Below, piece after piece: positions 12,211-24,715 of a stretch of 64,000 bases of DNA. The notes beneath the pieces are model-generated. The model did no database searches. It had not been told where the DNA came from and was given only the letters and a program-made list of their open reading frames with translations. The stretch lies in assembly GCA_027627225.1 (NCBI GenBank), contig CM051028.1, forward strand, positions 19,778,201-19,842,200. The letters run 5' to 3'. This DNA comes from Congeria kusceri (Eukaryota; Mollusca; Bivalvia; Myida; Dreissenidae). Made by a program: the position numbers and the translations under genes. Numbering within the stretch: position 1 is the stretch's first letter; each line of letters starts with the position of its first letter.

Positions 12211-14960
12211 CGGCATTCTATTTATCCTATCGTGTTCTGTCTTTATCTTGAAAATAAACAAAACAAATTCACTGAATATCACGAAAAACATCAAATGACG
12301 TCACGAAAATGAATAAAATGACGTCATTATAATGCGCGTGTTTGTTGATTACAACAAATTTTACAAAATCTACAGCTAAATTTATCCCATGGGGTGTTAT
12401 TTCGTCAATGCAGGCGTGATGATGGGATAGAAGATAGTCTGCATAGAAGCACAAAGCGATAATAAGATAATCCTTAATAACATACACAACTGCAATCTTT
12501 TCAATGCAATAATTTTACCAAGGAAAGCATATTGAAGTTCCATTCTACAAATACCTTTGGGGGTATCACACGCATACACTTTCTTTGTAAAAAACTAAAG
12601 AAATTCTTGCTCTTTAAGCAACAAACGCTGTGAATATATTTTCAGGTATCAGAGTATTTCGGAATTTTCAGTCACTTCAAAGCATTTATACTGAGCGACG
12701 CAACGGTAAAGCCAATACTGGCGTAATCATGTAAAATATAGGGATACGAATACTGCATCAAATGGAATGCCCCAGGTTTTGTTTTGTAAAAGAGTAGCGT
12801 GTTTAAATAAGAACGTTGCGAACTTTTTCCCACTAAGCGAAACATGTCGTCTACCATTGTCAGTAACATAATATGATAAAGTGTATTAAATACTGGCTGA
12901 AACGTTTGACCATGCCTCGACAACGGTATCCGCGGCAGTGCTATGAAATGTTGCGTTCTCTACACGAGCCAGGCAGATAACCTGGGCTTCACACGTTAAG
13001 TGACTCCTAGTCACCTACGGTTTTAACTTTTGGTGTCGTGTGGATAGCACACGAGGTTGGACAACATGAACTCATTCTACAAACATCCTCAAACCGCTTA
13101 AAAGACTGTGCGATCCAAAATATCCTCTCGAGTATCAACATGCACGTAAACTGATGTAATCGACATGCACTGAACAATATTTCAAAGAGGAGTACAAGTG
13201 TATTGTAAATCCACAGACTAAAATTCATTAATATAATATCGGATGACAATAACACTAGTTTATTTCTCCATTTAGCCTTATTTTTATAAAATGTTTAATT
13301 TGTACAAGGTAAGTATATATTCATATAATAGGGACTATAAACACGAAATGTAATAAAAGTAAAACATTGTATAAGTTTGTAATAGTCTCAATTATCTTTA
13401 TAAATATAATATTGTTTATCAACAAAAAGTTATTTATGTTAAATAACTATCGATCTTCCGTTCAGTGCACATGCATTTATCTATTTTGCTTGTGTATATC
13501 TCTTGTATAGTTGACATCACGTATTTATTAAAAATTTGAAATTTATTTTGGGCCGGTGGCCATATGGTACAAAATAAACAGTTTTGATATTGGTATCGTT
13601 TTGAAGCATTTAATAACAACCGGTTAAGAGGTAGCCAGTCATATTGTTAACACCCAATGATAATTTAATGTGAAGTCCTACCAGTTTTATTTTTCTATTT
13701 CAAATCATACAAATATATATAAAACATCCACTAGTCAATTGAATTAAATTTCCATTAAAATACAAGGAAATATGTATCGGTCGAAAACCCCATTTTCGCA
13801 ATCCAAACCCACATGCAATATGTAAGCAACGACGATCATTAAAAAAATTAATATGCAACAACAAAAAACTCGCGTGAACTAGACTAAATCGGTTTGATGC
13901 CTTATTTTACAGTAAATTGTAATGACATAGACACGATATAATCAATTTTATATGCAATTACTTCCATTCATGACGTTAATCTGGAAATTGAAAACACAAT
14001 CAATCAATGTACCTTGTTAGAAAACGTCATCACAAAATTCTGAAAGACGATCGCTTCAGGGTTTATATATTATGTGACAAAGCTGCGCTCTCCTATGCTT
14101 GAGGTAAAAAAATAATGAATTATTTGTCAACTCTCCAACGCTATTATGTACATTGTAATTATTATTACCCGAGGCAACTTTCAGAAATGTCTAAAACTGC
14201 ATAACAAATAACTGCAACATCAGTGCAAATAAAGCAAAACTAGCATAATATAAGTAATGGGCTTCATATTCCTTAATCCTTACATTTTATTGTTCATATA
14301 GGAAACGCAATAACGCACATTAATTATTCTCTTTATAGTTTCAATTGAAATTTACGTTGAAAACTAATAAATAATTTTAAGACACTTTATGCGTGTCGTT
14401 GTGACATGTCGATGAAAACGCTTATTACTTAGTGATTGATTTTTTGTTTTGTTTTTGTATAAGGATTAGAGTTGTGGTTGCTCTACAATGCTGATTATAT
14501 GCTTTGATAGTTCTCGATCGCACACTTTAATATGTCTATACTTTTACATATAATACGTAGTCCTCTACTGGTTTTGTCCGAGTTTTATTTACAGTAACAT
14601 GTTCAGTTTTGTATCGTTTACTGGCGATATATCTTCAAATGTCTTTATTGGGAAACGAACAATGCGGAATATTACTTTACCATAACTCGATGTGTTGATC
14701 AAGCACTCGTCTAATGTTGTGCTTTCTTTCTTTCTCATATATAAATGTTTAACTGTCGTTCTTCATGCACAAGTAAAAAAAACTGGTGTCTGATTGTAAT
14801 TGTTTTATTTGAGACGTGAGACGTGTTTCCGCGCATACATTCTTCATTCGAAACGATTGTGAACTAACAAATATATGTACCTGTTAAATAACGAATGGCC
14901 TAGTATAATAAAAAGTAAACAATCGCATGAAGACAATCTAGGTCATTTTAAATCCAGGCA
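12211..14960. other. Intergenic, no gene recognised
   Basis: A long A+T-rich stretch. Minus-strand frames at 12269-12487, 12397-12579, 12672-12923, 13007-13255 and 13434-13619 were read and none showed a known domain, signal peptide or convincing splice structure. Confidence 0.5.
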
Positions 14961-15253
14961 TTTTAATGCCTAGGTCACAAATAGAATCCATCTAATAAAA
15001 TGCCGCCCGACGTTCGGACGGTGCTCGGTCGACTTGTTTTAGAACTCCTTAACCCGAAAAAAATCGCCCGGTCGCCGCAAACTTTTAAGTATTCCTTAAA
15101 CTTCGACGGGCGTCGTCCGATGAGCAAAATATTCAGCTGCCACCGCCTGATTGCAGCTGCTGCCTGGCAGGCACCGTCCGATTTAGTCCGATTTTGGCTA
15201 AAAGACGCCGTCCGGCGGCAGTTCTTTATTTGTGACTGGGGCATAAGTTAATA
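14961..15253. mobile_element. GC-rich MITE-like element with terminal inverted repeats
   Basis: The left end ttaatgcctaggtcacaaat is mirrored at the right end (atttgtgactggggcataa): atgcc.agtcacaaat in both when reverse-complemented. Inside these ends the 250 bp is markedly richer in G+C than its surroundings. It holds a second inverted pair (gccgcccgac and ccgtccgg..cggcggca) plus repeated ccgtccg/cgtccgat words. The frames on both strands through this segment (83 and 89 codons) follow from the lower stop-codon density and are not taken as genes. No second copy is in the window. Confidence 0.7.
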
Positions 15254-17542
15254 ACGTGTTTTCTTTCGTGATTCCTATAAAATAAACTAACATAGTACAA
15301 CATCACGTAAGTAGCCTAACACAAAGCGCTGATAAGGATGTACATATTTACTGTTATATTCAACTGAAGTTGTACTGACATGCCGCTTATCACTATATTG
15401 AAGTAAAAATGCATACTTATAAGACTGGAAGCAAAGAATATATTGTAACTTAATGCATATAAAATATGTTATGTTGTGTTAATGTTCCATAAATGCCAAT
15501 GCGACCTTTTTATGAATATTGAAAACTTGTATACAGAAAACATTCACAGGATGTAGGAAAACATAAAAAAATAATACTGAATTTAGTATGAACAATTTCA
15601 CAACAATCGTGTATGCAAGTCAATGCTACACTAGAGATATAGCATACGTTGAACATAGTTTCAAATAATGTATCGCCCTCAGCAACAATTAATAAACGCC
15701 ACAATAATTGAATATTTTGCAAATATGTTGTCAAATATAAAGAATTGTAATAAAACAAAAACTTCATAATATATTAACGTTATCGCTATATCATGTTCTT
15801 GTAATAAGCTCTGCGTTAAGTTGTTGTGATCCTAAACCTCCAGATACTTCCTACGCGTTAGCTATTGTTTCATTTTTGCAATGTTTACACACGTAGCAAA
15901 AATGGTTTTACTCGCATTGTGTCTGTTTGTAATTGAGTTCAATTTGGTATTGTTTTCAAAGTTGCCAAGTCACTTCCATCAACCATCGTTTGATATATAT
16001 TTCAAAACTGTACTGACGTGTAAGTCTAATTGTGTTTCTGTCACGTTAACACAAATCGCCAAAGTTTTAGTCTACTATAAAAGCATGCTACAAAAATTAT
16101 CACATTCAAACATCGAACATAATGCAGAAAACGGTACGAAGATGACCTTTCGGACATTTAGTTAATATATTAAGAATAATTTTCCTTCTGACAAACACAC
16201 ATCTTAATGCCAATGACACGATATTGTTAAACATATACTATATCACGCGAAACGTTTTGTTTTAAAACTGCTTTCCACTAACCATTAAACTTATGTTTCA
16301 TGACAGTATTTTGTTAGTATGTATTGACAAATATGTTTCTCTCGTGCTAGGATAATTTATAAAAAAATGTATGTTCAATTTTATACCTTTGTACGTACGG
16401 TGCACGTAGAGAACTAATGGCAAAGGCGAGTGACTGTCGTTATGGTCACGTTTCACATTTATTTTGCAAATGGGTGTATGACAAACAACATTGATTGAGT
16501 TGTTCTGTTTATATTATACATCGCCATTCAAATACCAATACATTGCAGGCAATTCCAAGAAAACCCAATAGATTTTATTTAAATGTAGACGTTTTGATTA
16601 TGAACAACTTATTCAAATACCAATACAAGTATATTAAGTCAGTAACAAATAAATAGTAAAATAATAAAACATAATTATGTTTTAATGTATTATAATACTA
16701 TATAATACTCCTAAAATACAATCAAACAGACACTGCCATTTGATAAGTGTTAATGCTAAATAAGATATTTACTGTGTACGCTAAGTGTATGAAAATGGAG
16801 AAAAGTTTCGTCCGATATGTTCATTGCTCTAACAAATCGAATCATGATTATAAATTGCAGCAACGAGTCTAAAATTGTTACATGTAACACATCGAGAATA
16901 AACCACAGACGAGAAATCCTTAATTGATATTGCAATATCTACTCACATACTAGTATCTGATATTGTAAGAACCTGTTTGTTTGTGTGTTTCTTAATACTA
17001 GACTAAGTATTGGATAACAACATTGGTACCACTTATTACATCGTGCTTCGACTGGCATGAACAGAACAAGTTAATACTATTTTCTCTGCACGATGTGATC
17101 TAGTTACCGCTATACACATTGGCTTTATTGTGTTTCATTGATATTTACCACCGTTGAAGCATTATAAAATGATATTGTTTAAATTGTTTTCTTCACGAAT
17201 TTTCCTCCACAAATATTTATTGGCTTTTAGCCTTCACATAATTAGCAACTATTTATGTAGCATTAGTAAGTGGTAATGACTCTATTGGTAATAACAGAGT
17301 AGGAATACGTACTGGATTTCAATTGTTCCAATAATGTCGGACAAAATCCAAGAACAACAGTTAATAAGATCAATTAAAAGATACGGTCCTCAGTTTTGTT
17401 ACATGTATTCGTTGTTGCACTTTCACCGCAGGTGATACTAAATGATTAAGTGTCAGCGCAAACATTTATCAAATAATGTTTGTTTGTTTGTTTGTTTAGA
17501 TATTTCGACGTTTTTAACAGTATTTCAATCATATCACGGCGG
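15254..17542. other. Intergenic, no gene recognised
   Basis: A+T-rich. The frames 15510-15767 (minus) and 15881-16165 (plus) have no recognised motif. A (tttg)n run sits at 17480-17498. Confidence 0.5.
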
Positions 17543-17632
17543 TCAGTTGACCTACTTTTCCTGGGCAAGCTTAGCCGATCTAAGCGGTTTACAAGTACTA
17601 AGTGCACATACTTATGCCAGTAACAGACAAAT
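17543..17632 (-). repeat. SINE tail fragment
   Basis: Reverse complement of the 3' domain of the SINE at 24447-24715. Both hold the words cttagatcggctaagc, tgcccaggaaaa and tatgtgcacttagtact in the same order and spacing, with a few substitutions. The tRNA-like head is missing, so this is a 5'-truncated copy on the minus strand. Confidence 0.8.
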
Positions 17633-17710
17633 GTTCATACCGATTTTTGTACTTGTGAGCCAATTTTACATGTATACTTTACAATTACAGTTTTACCGGT
17701 TAACTATTTT

Positions 17711-18500
17711 ATCAGAACAGAACAGAACAGAATTTTATTACTCATAAACTTTACAGTTTCTAGTGTTTAACAATTATACATTATACATTATAGTAAGTGA
17801 TCATTAATTATAATATTTCTAAAACAGGATGAACTTGACAAGATAAAAATGAAACTTGCATTTGCACACTTAAGAATAGTACATCTAGTTAAAATGGAAC
17901 TGTTTTCGTATGTCCATTGAAGTAAACAACAATCATATAACAATAACAACATGAATATCATATTAATTAAGCAGTTGTGGTATAGAATATTTTCAAGATA
18001 TACATTAATATGCACATATATACAAATATCTATTATTAATTATTCATCATAATATTTTGGCGAATACTTAATGCCTCTGATATGTACTTGCTTAACCTAA
18101 ACATTTCACTTTTATTCTGTGTATTTAGCAATTGCGTGAGTTTAAACATACTAGGCCTGATTCTGTAATAATATTTAATATATTTTTCTCATATTTGAAC
18201 GAATGTAGTACATTTCAACAAGAAGTGGAATTCATCTTCCACTTCATTATTTTGACATAGTTGACAAAGCCGCATATTTCTATCTACCTGATTGTATCTA
18301 CCAGTTTGTATTCTCAGATTATGTACAAAAAGACGTAATTTTGTAATCGCTGTTCTCAAATTTCTTGATACGATTGTTTCTAAATATGATTCAAATACAA
18401 ATTTGGTTTTTATTGCTTTATACACAATCAAAACTCTATTATCAGTTACGTCACGTTGCCACTCTTATCAATATATAAGTATACACTTTTAGTCCTTTTG
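17711..18500 (-). mobile_element. 5'-truncated LINE 3' end, minus strand
   Basis: The C-terminal part of a LINE ORF2. It includes RLFVHNLRIQTGRY and the zinc-finger-like CQLCQNNEVEDEFHFLLKC (CxxC...H..C), within the frame 18189-18431. The same frame can be followed upstream to about 18480. It also continues past a TGA at 18189-18191 through PSMFKLTQLLNTQNKSEMF to about 18036. The 3' UTR ends at 17711 with aataaaa followed by three and a half ttctg units, a typical LINE tail. It is dead by truncation and by the internal stop. Confidence 0.9.
18189..18431 (-). pseudogene. LINE ORF2 C-terminal fragment with CxxC-H-C motif
   Basis: Eighty codons from the end of a LINE polyprotein. LRTAITKLRLFVHNLRIQTGRY leads into CQLC...EFHFLLKC, a putative nucleic-acid-binding zinc motif found after the RT in many LINEs. 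The closing TGA appears to be a point mutation, since homologous sequence continues in the same frame beyond it. The related LINE at 24988-25830 carries the same block (LSSHNLQIETGRY, CRLC...EYHFLFCC). Confidence 0.9.
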
Positions 18501-19490
18501 TGAATTTTAACAGTGAATTCGATTATTTGAATTTATTTTCAGCTTACAGTATATCGATCAGAATAAAAAATAAAAGGGGATCATTTAAGAATCATTTATT
18601 AATTCATATTTCAATTTTTGACTATATCTTTTAATAAAGAAATTATTTAAAATATGAAGTGTTGCATTAGTAATGTGATTGAGTAGACTATGAATCAACA
18701 AAGAACACCTGCAAATATATATATGGATCAGTATAATAATCGTTTATGGGTACCTATAAGACAGTAAACCCCTTAAACCAAATATAATAAAACATCAGAC
18801 TGTGATCTGAAATGTAATTAATATGTTAAAGATCTTATTATGTACACGCACATGTAAATCGAACAGTGTTTGTTAAATTTATAAAGATTTTTTTTCTCAA
18901 TTTAAAAGTCTAGACGAATATAATTAAACAATGTTTATATTCAATAACGTTTTCAAAAGCGAACTTACGCCCATTGTAGTGATATCGGTTTTCCTTGCAA
19001 CACACACATGCGAAATGTAATGACATTTTACCCACGGTTCGCTTTAATTAACATTGCTTTTCCAAACCCATGATCTTTGGTTATTTCATAAACATTTGAC
19101 ACTGAACAATATGCTTTTCGCGTGATTGGTTAGTGTATAGCAGTTATCTTAAACGCGATACTATAGATCGTATAAAACAATAAATAGGGCTAAAGGTTTA
19201 ATTACAACTGCCATAATGATGAAAATATAATATGTTTGAAAACTAAAACATCACAAAGAAACGAAACAATATTGGTTTGCTGCTTCTAAATAATTATAAT
19301 TATGGTAACCCTGAGAGAACAATACTACGGTTTGAAAAGATGGTTCCCGGGCAGTGATCCCAGTTTTGTTGCTCTGGTGAACATTCAACCATTGAGTAAT
19401 TAAATTGTAATTCAATAAATATTCTCTTTTATTACTATTTAAATTGAAATGCAATGCTATGAGGTTAAAGTTTATTTACAAGTGCGTGTT
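18501..19490. other. Intergenic, no gene recognised
   Basis: A+T-rich with no supported gene. A weak match to dispersed family A may be present near 19310-19400, but it is too diverged to call. Confidence 0.45.
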
Positions 19491-19494
19491 TTGT

Positions 19495-19742
19495 GATTAA
19501 TTCTGGGCTAAGTGTGAGGTTCGGCATGCCTTTAAACCGGGTTAAACCCCCAATGCTTTGCATTGACCGTTCCAAGGCGGTAACCCCAGTTTTAATCATT
19601 TTTATGTTGTGTGTTTTGTTGTATGTAATGTCCTGTTTTGTACAGGCAATTGGTCACTTGCCTAAAATAAAGGACCAACGGATGGTAATAAGGGTTTCTC
19701 TCTTGATGATGTCTCTGGAGTTCCATTATTCCTATATGTAAT
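19495..19742 (+). repeat. Dispersed repeat family A, full copy
   Basis: It shares with the minus-strand copy at 45930-46160 the words ggcatgcctttaaaccgg, aatgctttgcattgaccg, ccagttttaatcattttt and gcaattggtcacttgcc, plus a closing gatgtctctggagtt block. The 82-codon frame here and the 124-codon frame in the other copy are both shadows of this repeat. A degraded repeat of the 3' part follows at about 19820-19880 (gatgaaggaccgttggat). No transposase or Pol III promoter was seen in it. Confidence 0.8.
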
Positions 19743-19884
19743 AATGTATCAGAGTTTGTTGAGTGTTTCTGTTTGTTTCCAATGTGTTTCCGTACTGCGT
19801 ACGGTGATTTGAGGGTATTCGTTACGTGCCCGAGATGAAGGACCGTTGGATATAAGTAATGGTTTCTGTATTGCTGGGGTTCAA

Positions 19885-20640
19885 TTCAAGAAACATTTTA
19901 AGTGAAATCTTATCTTTAGCCTTAAAATCATCATTTTTCTGAAGCATGTTATTCCTTGTATACACGACATTCTGCTAAATGTTTACTAATAATCAACTTA
20001 TTACTAACTACTATTTGCTTAAATGTAATTGGATTCATTAATTTATATGTAGTTTTAAAAATATTACCTTGCAAAAATTGGAACTTAAGTGAAAATATTT
20101 TAAGATAAACTTAAGATGTTTCTGTAATATGGTCCCTAATGCAGCTGGAGTTTCATCTCATTTATGTGTACGCAAGTATTGCGACTGCCATTTTACGATA
20201 CAACGACTATTAATGTCATTGTTGTTTCTTGTGTTCGTATTTTTATAGCATTGTGATGAGATCAACTGTATGCATTGTCTTGCGCTAGATTTAAATATCG
20301 ACATACAAGTATACGTATATTGACTTATATATCAGATGAAAACGCATAAATGAAACATACAATAAATTAAAATATCGCTACTGTTAGTTTACTTTCAAAC
20401 ATCGTACGGTTCTCATAATGGGTTAGGATTTGTGTGCACAACAGCACAAATTCCAATTGATTCCCCAGCTATGTCTATTTATATTGGGTTGGGAACATAT
20501 ATCCAAACACTAGTAAATAAATTTGAGTTACTTTTAATATCAACATCGAGCTCCAAACTGTAAAACTTAGCAAAATTCATATAATTTGCAGAGAAAAATC
20601 GAACAGTTAACTAATTAATAATAATATCATCATAATCACT
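19885..20640. other. Intergenic, no gene recognised
   Basis: A+T-rich, nothing recognisable. Confidence 0.5.
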
Positions 20641-20689
20641 GTATTATTTTTGCATCCAACAGTAATTGTGTTTTTTCCACTGCCTTGGT

Positions 20690-20838
20690 AAATATATTTG
20701 TAGTACGATGCTTATGCTAGAATACACTTAAGCTCCAGAAAATGCCATATTGTACTTCTCCATGTTTATACTTTATGTGCTATAACATTATACAATGTTT
20801 ATGCAATAAACTTGTGGACTTGGACTTGGGGTTAGTAA
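20690..20838 (+). repeat. Probable LINE 3' end (tail only)
   Basis: The sequence ends tatgcaataaacttg followed by tggacttggacttgggg: an AATAAA-containing 3' end followed by a short tandem ttggac repeat. This is the same layout as the LINE tails at 17711, 24988 and 29490. No coding part lies upstream, so only the 3' UTR was inserted. The start position is a guess. Confidence 0.45.
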
Positions 20839-20839
20839 T

Positions 20840-21720
20840 TTACTATGTTATTTTTTTTAACTAAGTTAAGGAAATGTGATGAACAAACATGCGAGTGTGA
20901 TTGTCAGTCAGATTACAGATACTTTTTTGTTATACAATACATCATTAAAATAAGGCGTCATTAATACGTGTGTTCAGTTGTCTCCATGAAATAAGTCATA
21001 TCGATAAGCTTCACAAGGATTAAATAACATGGAGTACCACTCAGCAGTTAAAAAAAACTGTAAATTATTGCCACCATTTAGTTCGTAATTGGAATGCGGA
21101 AGACACCATGTGAAATAAGGCGCAGCGTTTCAGATAACATCATTGGCTGAATTAAATGAATGTAAACTAATTATAGGTTGAGGAACTATTTGTAGTTCCA
21201 CTCGAACATTTCCTACTCTAGCACTAATCCAGTCATAAAATATTTACGATTTGTGTTATATTATATAATCATTACAGGAATTAACCAATAAAGGTGCTGA
21301 TAACTTTAAAAATAATGTTAGTACCACTATAGTTTAAATAAGATTTGTTCTAAATATATACACACTTTTCAAATCATCTACTCTCGCAATTTATTAACTT
21401 ATTTATTTCAATTACGCACACAACCACACTCAATTTTATTTTGTGCGAGAAGCAAATACAATTTACAGTAGTAATTAAGTAACCAATGGGCGTGGATCAA
21501 CTTAATAAAGCATGACAACTCTATTACTTATTTCGTCTTGTGACCTAATACTTCAGGAACATGACAATGGGAAACAAATTAACACAGCTCAATTGAACAG
21601 GTAATGATGACACAACACAAATGAACGCGCCGGAAATGTCATTTAATGAAGATATGACGTATTGACTGCTATTGTATTGATTCAATTAAATATCACTCAA
21701 TAGATGTGTTTGTGTTCCTC
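20840..21720. other. Intergenic, no gene recognised
   Basis: A+T-rich with no supported gene or repeat. Confidence 0.45.
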
Positions 21721-21722
21721 AT

Positions 21723-22240
21723 TTAGGTAGGCAAGTTTACTGCATTCCTGGTGCTTTCCGTGAAGTTAGTATCAGCATTAGTCTCTACTTCTCCGATGTG
21801 GTTAACTGTCAAGTGCTTGTAGCCATGATTTTCTAAAGAACAGTATGATTCAAGCAAACAGAAATAATTTCAGTCCCCGGCCTCACGAATTTCTGTATGA
21901 TAGGAATCGCAGTTTCTGCAGATGTGTCTTCAAAAATTTACATAAAACAAACTCATCATTGAGTCTCTTTCTATGCCACAAAACACCCGAACTCCATCCA
22001 CACGCTTTCCACCGTGGTACTTTCTTTTTGCAAACTTCAACTCGTCTATTTCAATTATCTTTCCAGGTCCACCTATCTGCTCACTACGCTGCTCTAACAC
22101 TTATACTCACACTTCCCTTGCAAATTTCGTCCGTCTTCTTAAGTTTGCCTTGGAATACCTAGTAATAATTTAACTTTAAAACCTGTGCTAGTGTAAGGTG
22201 CGTCCACTTAACCAACTTCTTTCTCTAACAGACACATTGT
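21723..22240 (-). pseudogene. Merlin-type (ISXO2-like) DNA transposase relic
   Basis: The minus strand encodes a decayed DDE transposase of the Merlin superfamily, the eukaryotic relatives of bacterial IS1595/ISXO2 transposases, which cut and paste their own element. The clearest block begins near 22080: GGPGKIIEIDELKFAKRKYH then GGKRVDGVRVFCGIERDS, containing the first catalytic Asp (EIDE). After a one-base frameshift near 21935 it continues as AETAIPIIQKFVRPGTEIIS (21845-21926). YKHLTVNH follows at 21797-21823 and FTESTRNAV, with the catalytic Glu, at 21739-21765. The second Asp, normally in an ISDCW block, is Val here (ISVCL). A faint upstream match (SVRERSW) lies near 22230. With two in-frame stops before the GGPGK block as well, it is dead. 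Terminal repeats were not located. Confidence 0.9.
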
Positions 22241-22522
22241 TGTACTTTCTGTTGGAACACCTCCATGCACACTGGTCTCTACTGTACGACTAATCCAATA
22301 AACACATCTTACCGTCCAAATATACACTGCAAACTTCCCAATAATCGTTTTTGCCTTCAACCAACTAAAATTCATCTGATTTTTTACAAATGAAACTTAA
22401 ATCATCATATACATTGTTATAATGGGATATCTCAAGACATGTTTAATGTTTGCTTTATGCAATGTCTTCGTGGATTTGGCTGGGTGTGCTCACTCATGCG
22501 CATTGATGACAAATGTTTATCA

Positions 22523-22732
22523 ACCACTAGGTACCATTGGTAATACAAATACGTTTATTTTATAGTTTTGTATTGGATAGGTTTGTTTTACCCATATAAA
22601 AGTTCTAAATAATATTAATATTAATAGACCACTATGTATTATTGGTATTACAAATAAGTTTATATTATAGTTTTGTATTGGATATGTTTGCTTTACCCTT
22701 ATAAATGTTCTATATAATATATTAGATTTACA
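22523..22732. repeat. 105-bp tandem duplication
   Basis: Copy 1 (22523-22627) and copy 2 (from 22628) both begin accacta.gta..attggta and both contain tatagttttgtattggata, tttgytttaccc and tataaa.gttcta. They differ by several substitutions. Non-coding. Confidence 0.9.
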
Positions 22733-24446
22733 TGATATTTTAGAGTGAGAGCTGTGTTCACTGGAAGCCAGCCATGGGGCGACGGAAGAATACCCTTCCG
22801 TGTTTTAATGTGTTCAGATAGTTTAACTCCTTATCAATATTACAGTTTATAAATGTTAGCAATATATAATATATCTTATATGTATGCAAATTCGGCCAGA
22901 TTGTTTATTGTGTTTTTTATTGAAGCGAAGTGTTCCATATTAAGAATAATGTTAATATTTTTGTATACAGTACTCTAGTCTCCTTCACATACAAGTCTTG
23001 ATTGCCTTTCAGCTTTACGTTTAAATTTGACATATAACCAATTTGCTGCATTGTATGTGTATTTCAGATTGTTGATGTTACAATTGGTATGGTGCTATAC
23101 CTATGTTATCATATACTATCAACATGTGTGTTGTTAATCTTTATATTAATATGTTGCTAATTATATCAATATGATTCTGATTGGTATCATATTGTTGATC
23201 TTGTTGTTATTGGTGATGCATAAATGTTTAGACAATTACCATCTACATGAATATGCTTTAGATTGTTTATCTCATTGTGGTAAATGTAAAGCTTTCATAT
23301 TTTAACGTTTATATTTACCTTGCAGTTTACTAGTCAAAGGCATTGACCTACGTTAATGAATTAATAACTAATTTCTTGTTGCATTCTAACATCTGAATAG
23401 CTATGGTTTATATATTGTCCCACATCCTACGCGAAATACAAATAAAATTGGAAAAGCGTGAAAAATCTAGAGTACATTGTCTATGCTCTAATTAATATAA
23501 TGCGATCATTTTTTGTCCAGTTCCAGAAATGAAAACATATTTCTTTTGGTGATAATTGTCAGTTTGACAGTTAAAAATGCTTTTGTAACAACCCCGACGG
23601 AAACTATGTAAAAGTGTCACGTGACCCGGAGCACACGTACTCGATACGGAACCCCCGAAATTATTGCATACAGTTCAGCACAATATTTAGCACATCGATT
23701 TCCTGCTAACACATGTTGCAAACATACATATTGATGCTTATATATCTGTTTATCAAAGTGTGTATAGGTATACGTGATTGTAATTGCATTTAATTGTTCA
23801 GTTTTCGTTACAGAAAAGAAGCATTAACCGTTTTCGCATTTTCGAATTGCATCCAAGCAAATGTTGATATATTCTAATGAACATTCAACTTTCGTTTTAA
23901 GCATCTACATGTACAAATCTGTCTCAAAAGAAAATTCCGTGTGCACAATCATAAACCTTTAAATAGTTCCCAAATTAGAGAATATGATATGATTAGTTCT
24001 TGTTAGTTCTGTCCAAAAAAGAACAAGTATATGCAATACTCGTTTTATATTTTCTATGAATGTACATTTATTTAGTAGAAAATATTTGCAGAAGCAAAAA
24101 ATTCACATGCACACCAATATTTTTTTATCACGGCAAATTTAGAAGAATGAAAATCATCACGCACGCATGAACGTATATATGTGTGTATGGAAAATATGTC
24201 TGATGAACCGTTAGCCAGAAGGAAACCTATCATAACACAGCCATGTTAACCCAATAAATTGGAAAATGTTGTTCGCACGGAATGCGTCTTTTTGCACATA
24301 CTACATTACCAACTATAATTGATTACGAAAACCCTTTTACTGGCTTCCGTAACTTTCATCAAACATGTGGCAATATTGATTCTTGGCTACTAAACACTTA
24401 GCTCCTAATTATTTGGTATTTGATTAGCAATTCTATTGAACATACC
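22733..24446. other. Intergenic, no gene recognised
   Basis: A+T-rich. A short G+C-richer patch at 23585-23660 gives an open plus frame of about 40 codons, but it has no usable start or splice context (see rejected list). Confidence 0.45.
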
Positions 24447-24715
24447 CGGCCCGGCTAGCTGAGTTGGTAGAGCGCTGTAGTGTCAATCCGGAGATCGTGA
24501 GTTCGAACCCCATTCCAGCCACATAACTTGTGTGGGGATTTGTCATGGAATTATTTCTACGGCCATTCATCCCCTACCTCTGATTCCAGTATAGCAAAAT
24601 TCTCAGTTACTGACATAGGTATGTGCACTTAGTACTGGTAAACCACTTAGATCGGCTAAGCCTGCCCAGGAAAATTGTGAGTAGGTTAACTACTTACATG
24701 TTCTTATATTTAATA
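24447..24715 (+). repeat. tRNA-derived SINE with conserved 3' domain
   Basis: The head (24448-24523) is tRNA-like. It has an A box within ggctagctgagttggtagagc, a B box gagttcgaacccc, and a 3' acceptor-like ccagcca. The body follows (cccctacctctgattccag) and then a tail domain at about 24600-24700 (tgcacttagtactgg, cttagatcggctaagcc, gcccaggaaaattgtgag). The same tail domain recurs on the minus strand at 17543-17632, which shows this is an interspersed family and not a tRNA gene. The head could still act as an internal RNA polymerase III promoter. Confidence 0.88.

Noticed and set aside
15000..15251. Basic 83-residue protein (plus) and 89-residue protein (minus)
   Set aside because: Both lie in the GC-rich interior of an inverted-repeat element, overlap on opposite strands and have no recognisable domain.
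21031..21087. Peptide MEYHSAVKKN resembling part of mammalian L1 ORF2
   Set aside because: Ten-residue similarity in a 19-codon frame with no other L1 motif around it, so judged to be chance.
23585..23700. Possible exon (NNPDGNYVKVSRDPEHTYS)
   Set aside because: About 40 open codons in a GC-richer patch, but no start, no convincing splice sites and no known family.
24447..24525. Functional tRNA gene
   Set aside because: A and B boxes are present, but the acceptor stem and anticodon arm do not form a proper cloverleaf and the sequence continues into a SINE body that is repeated elsewhere.
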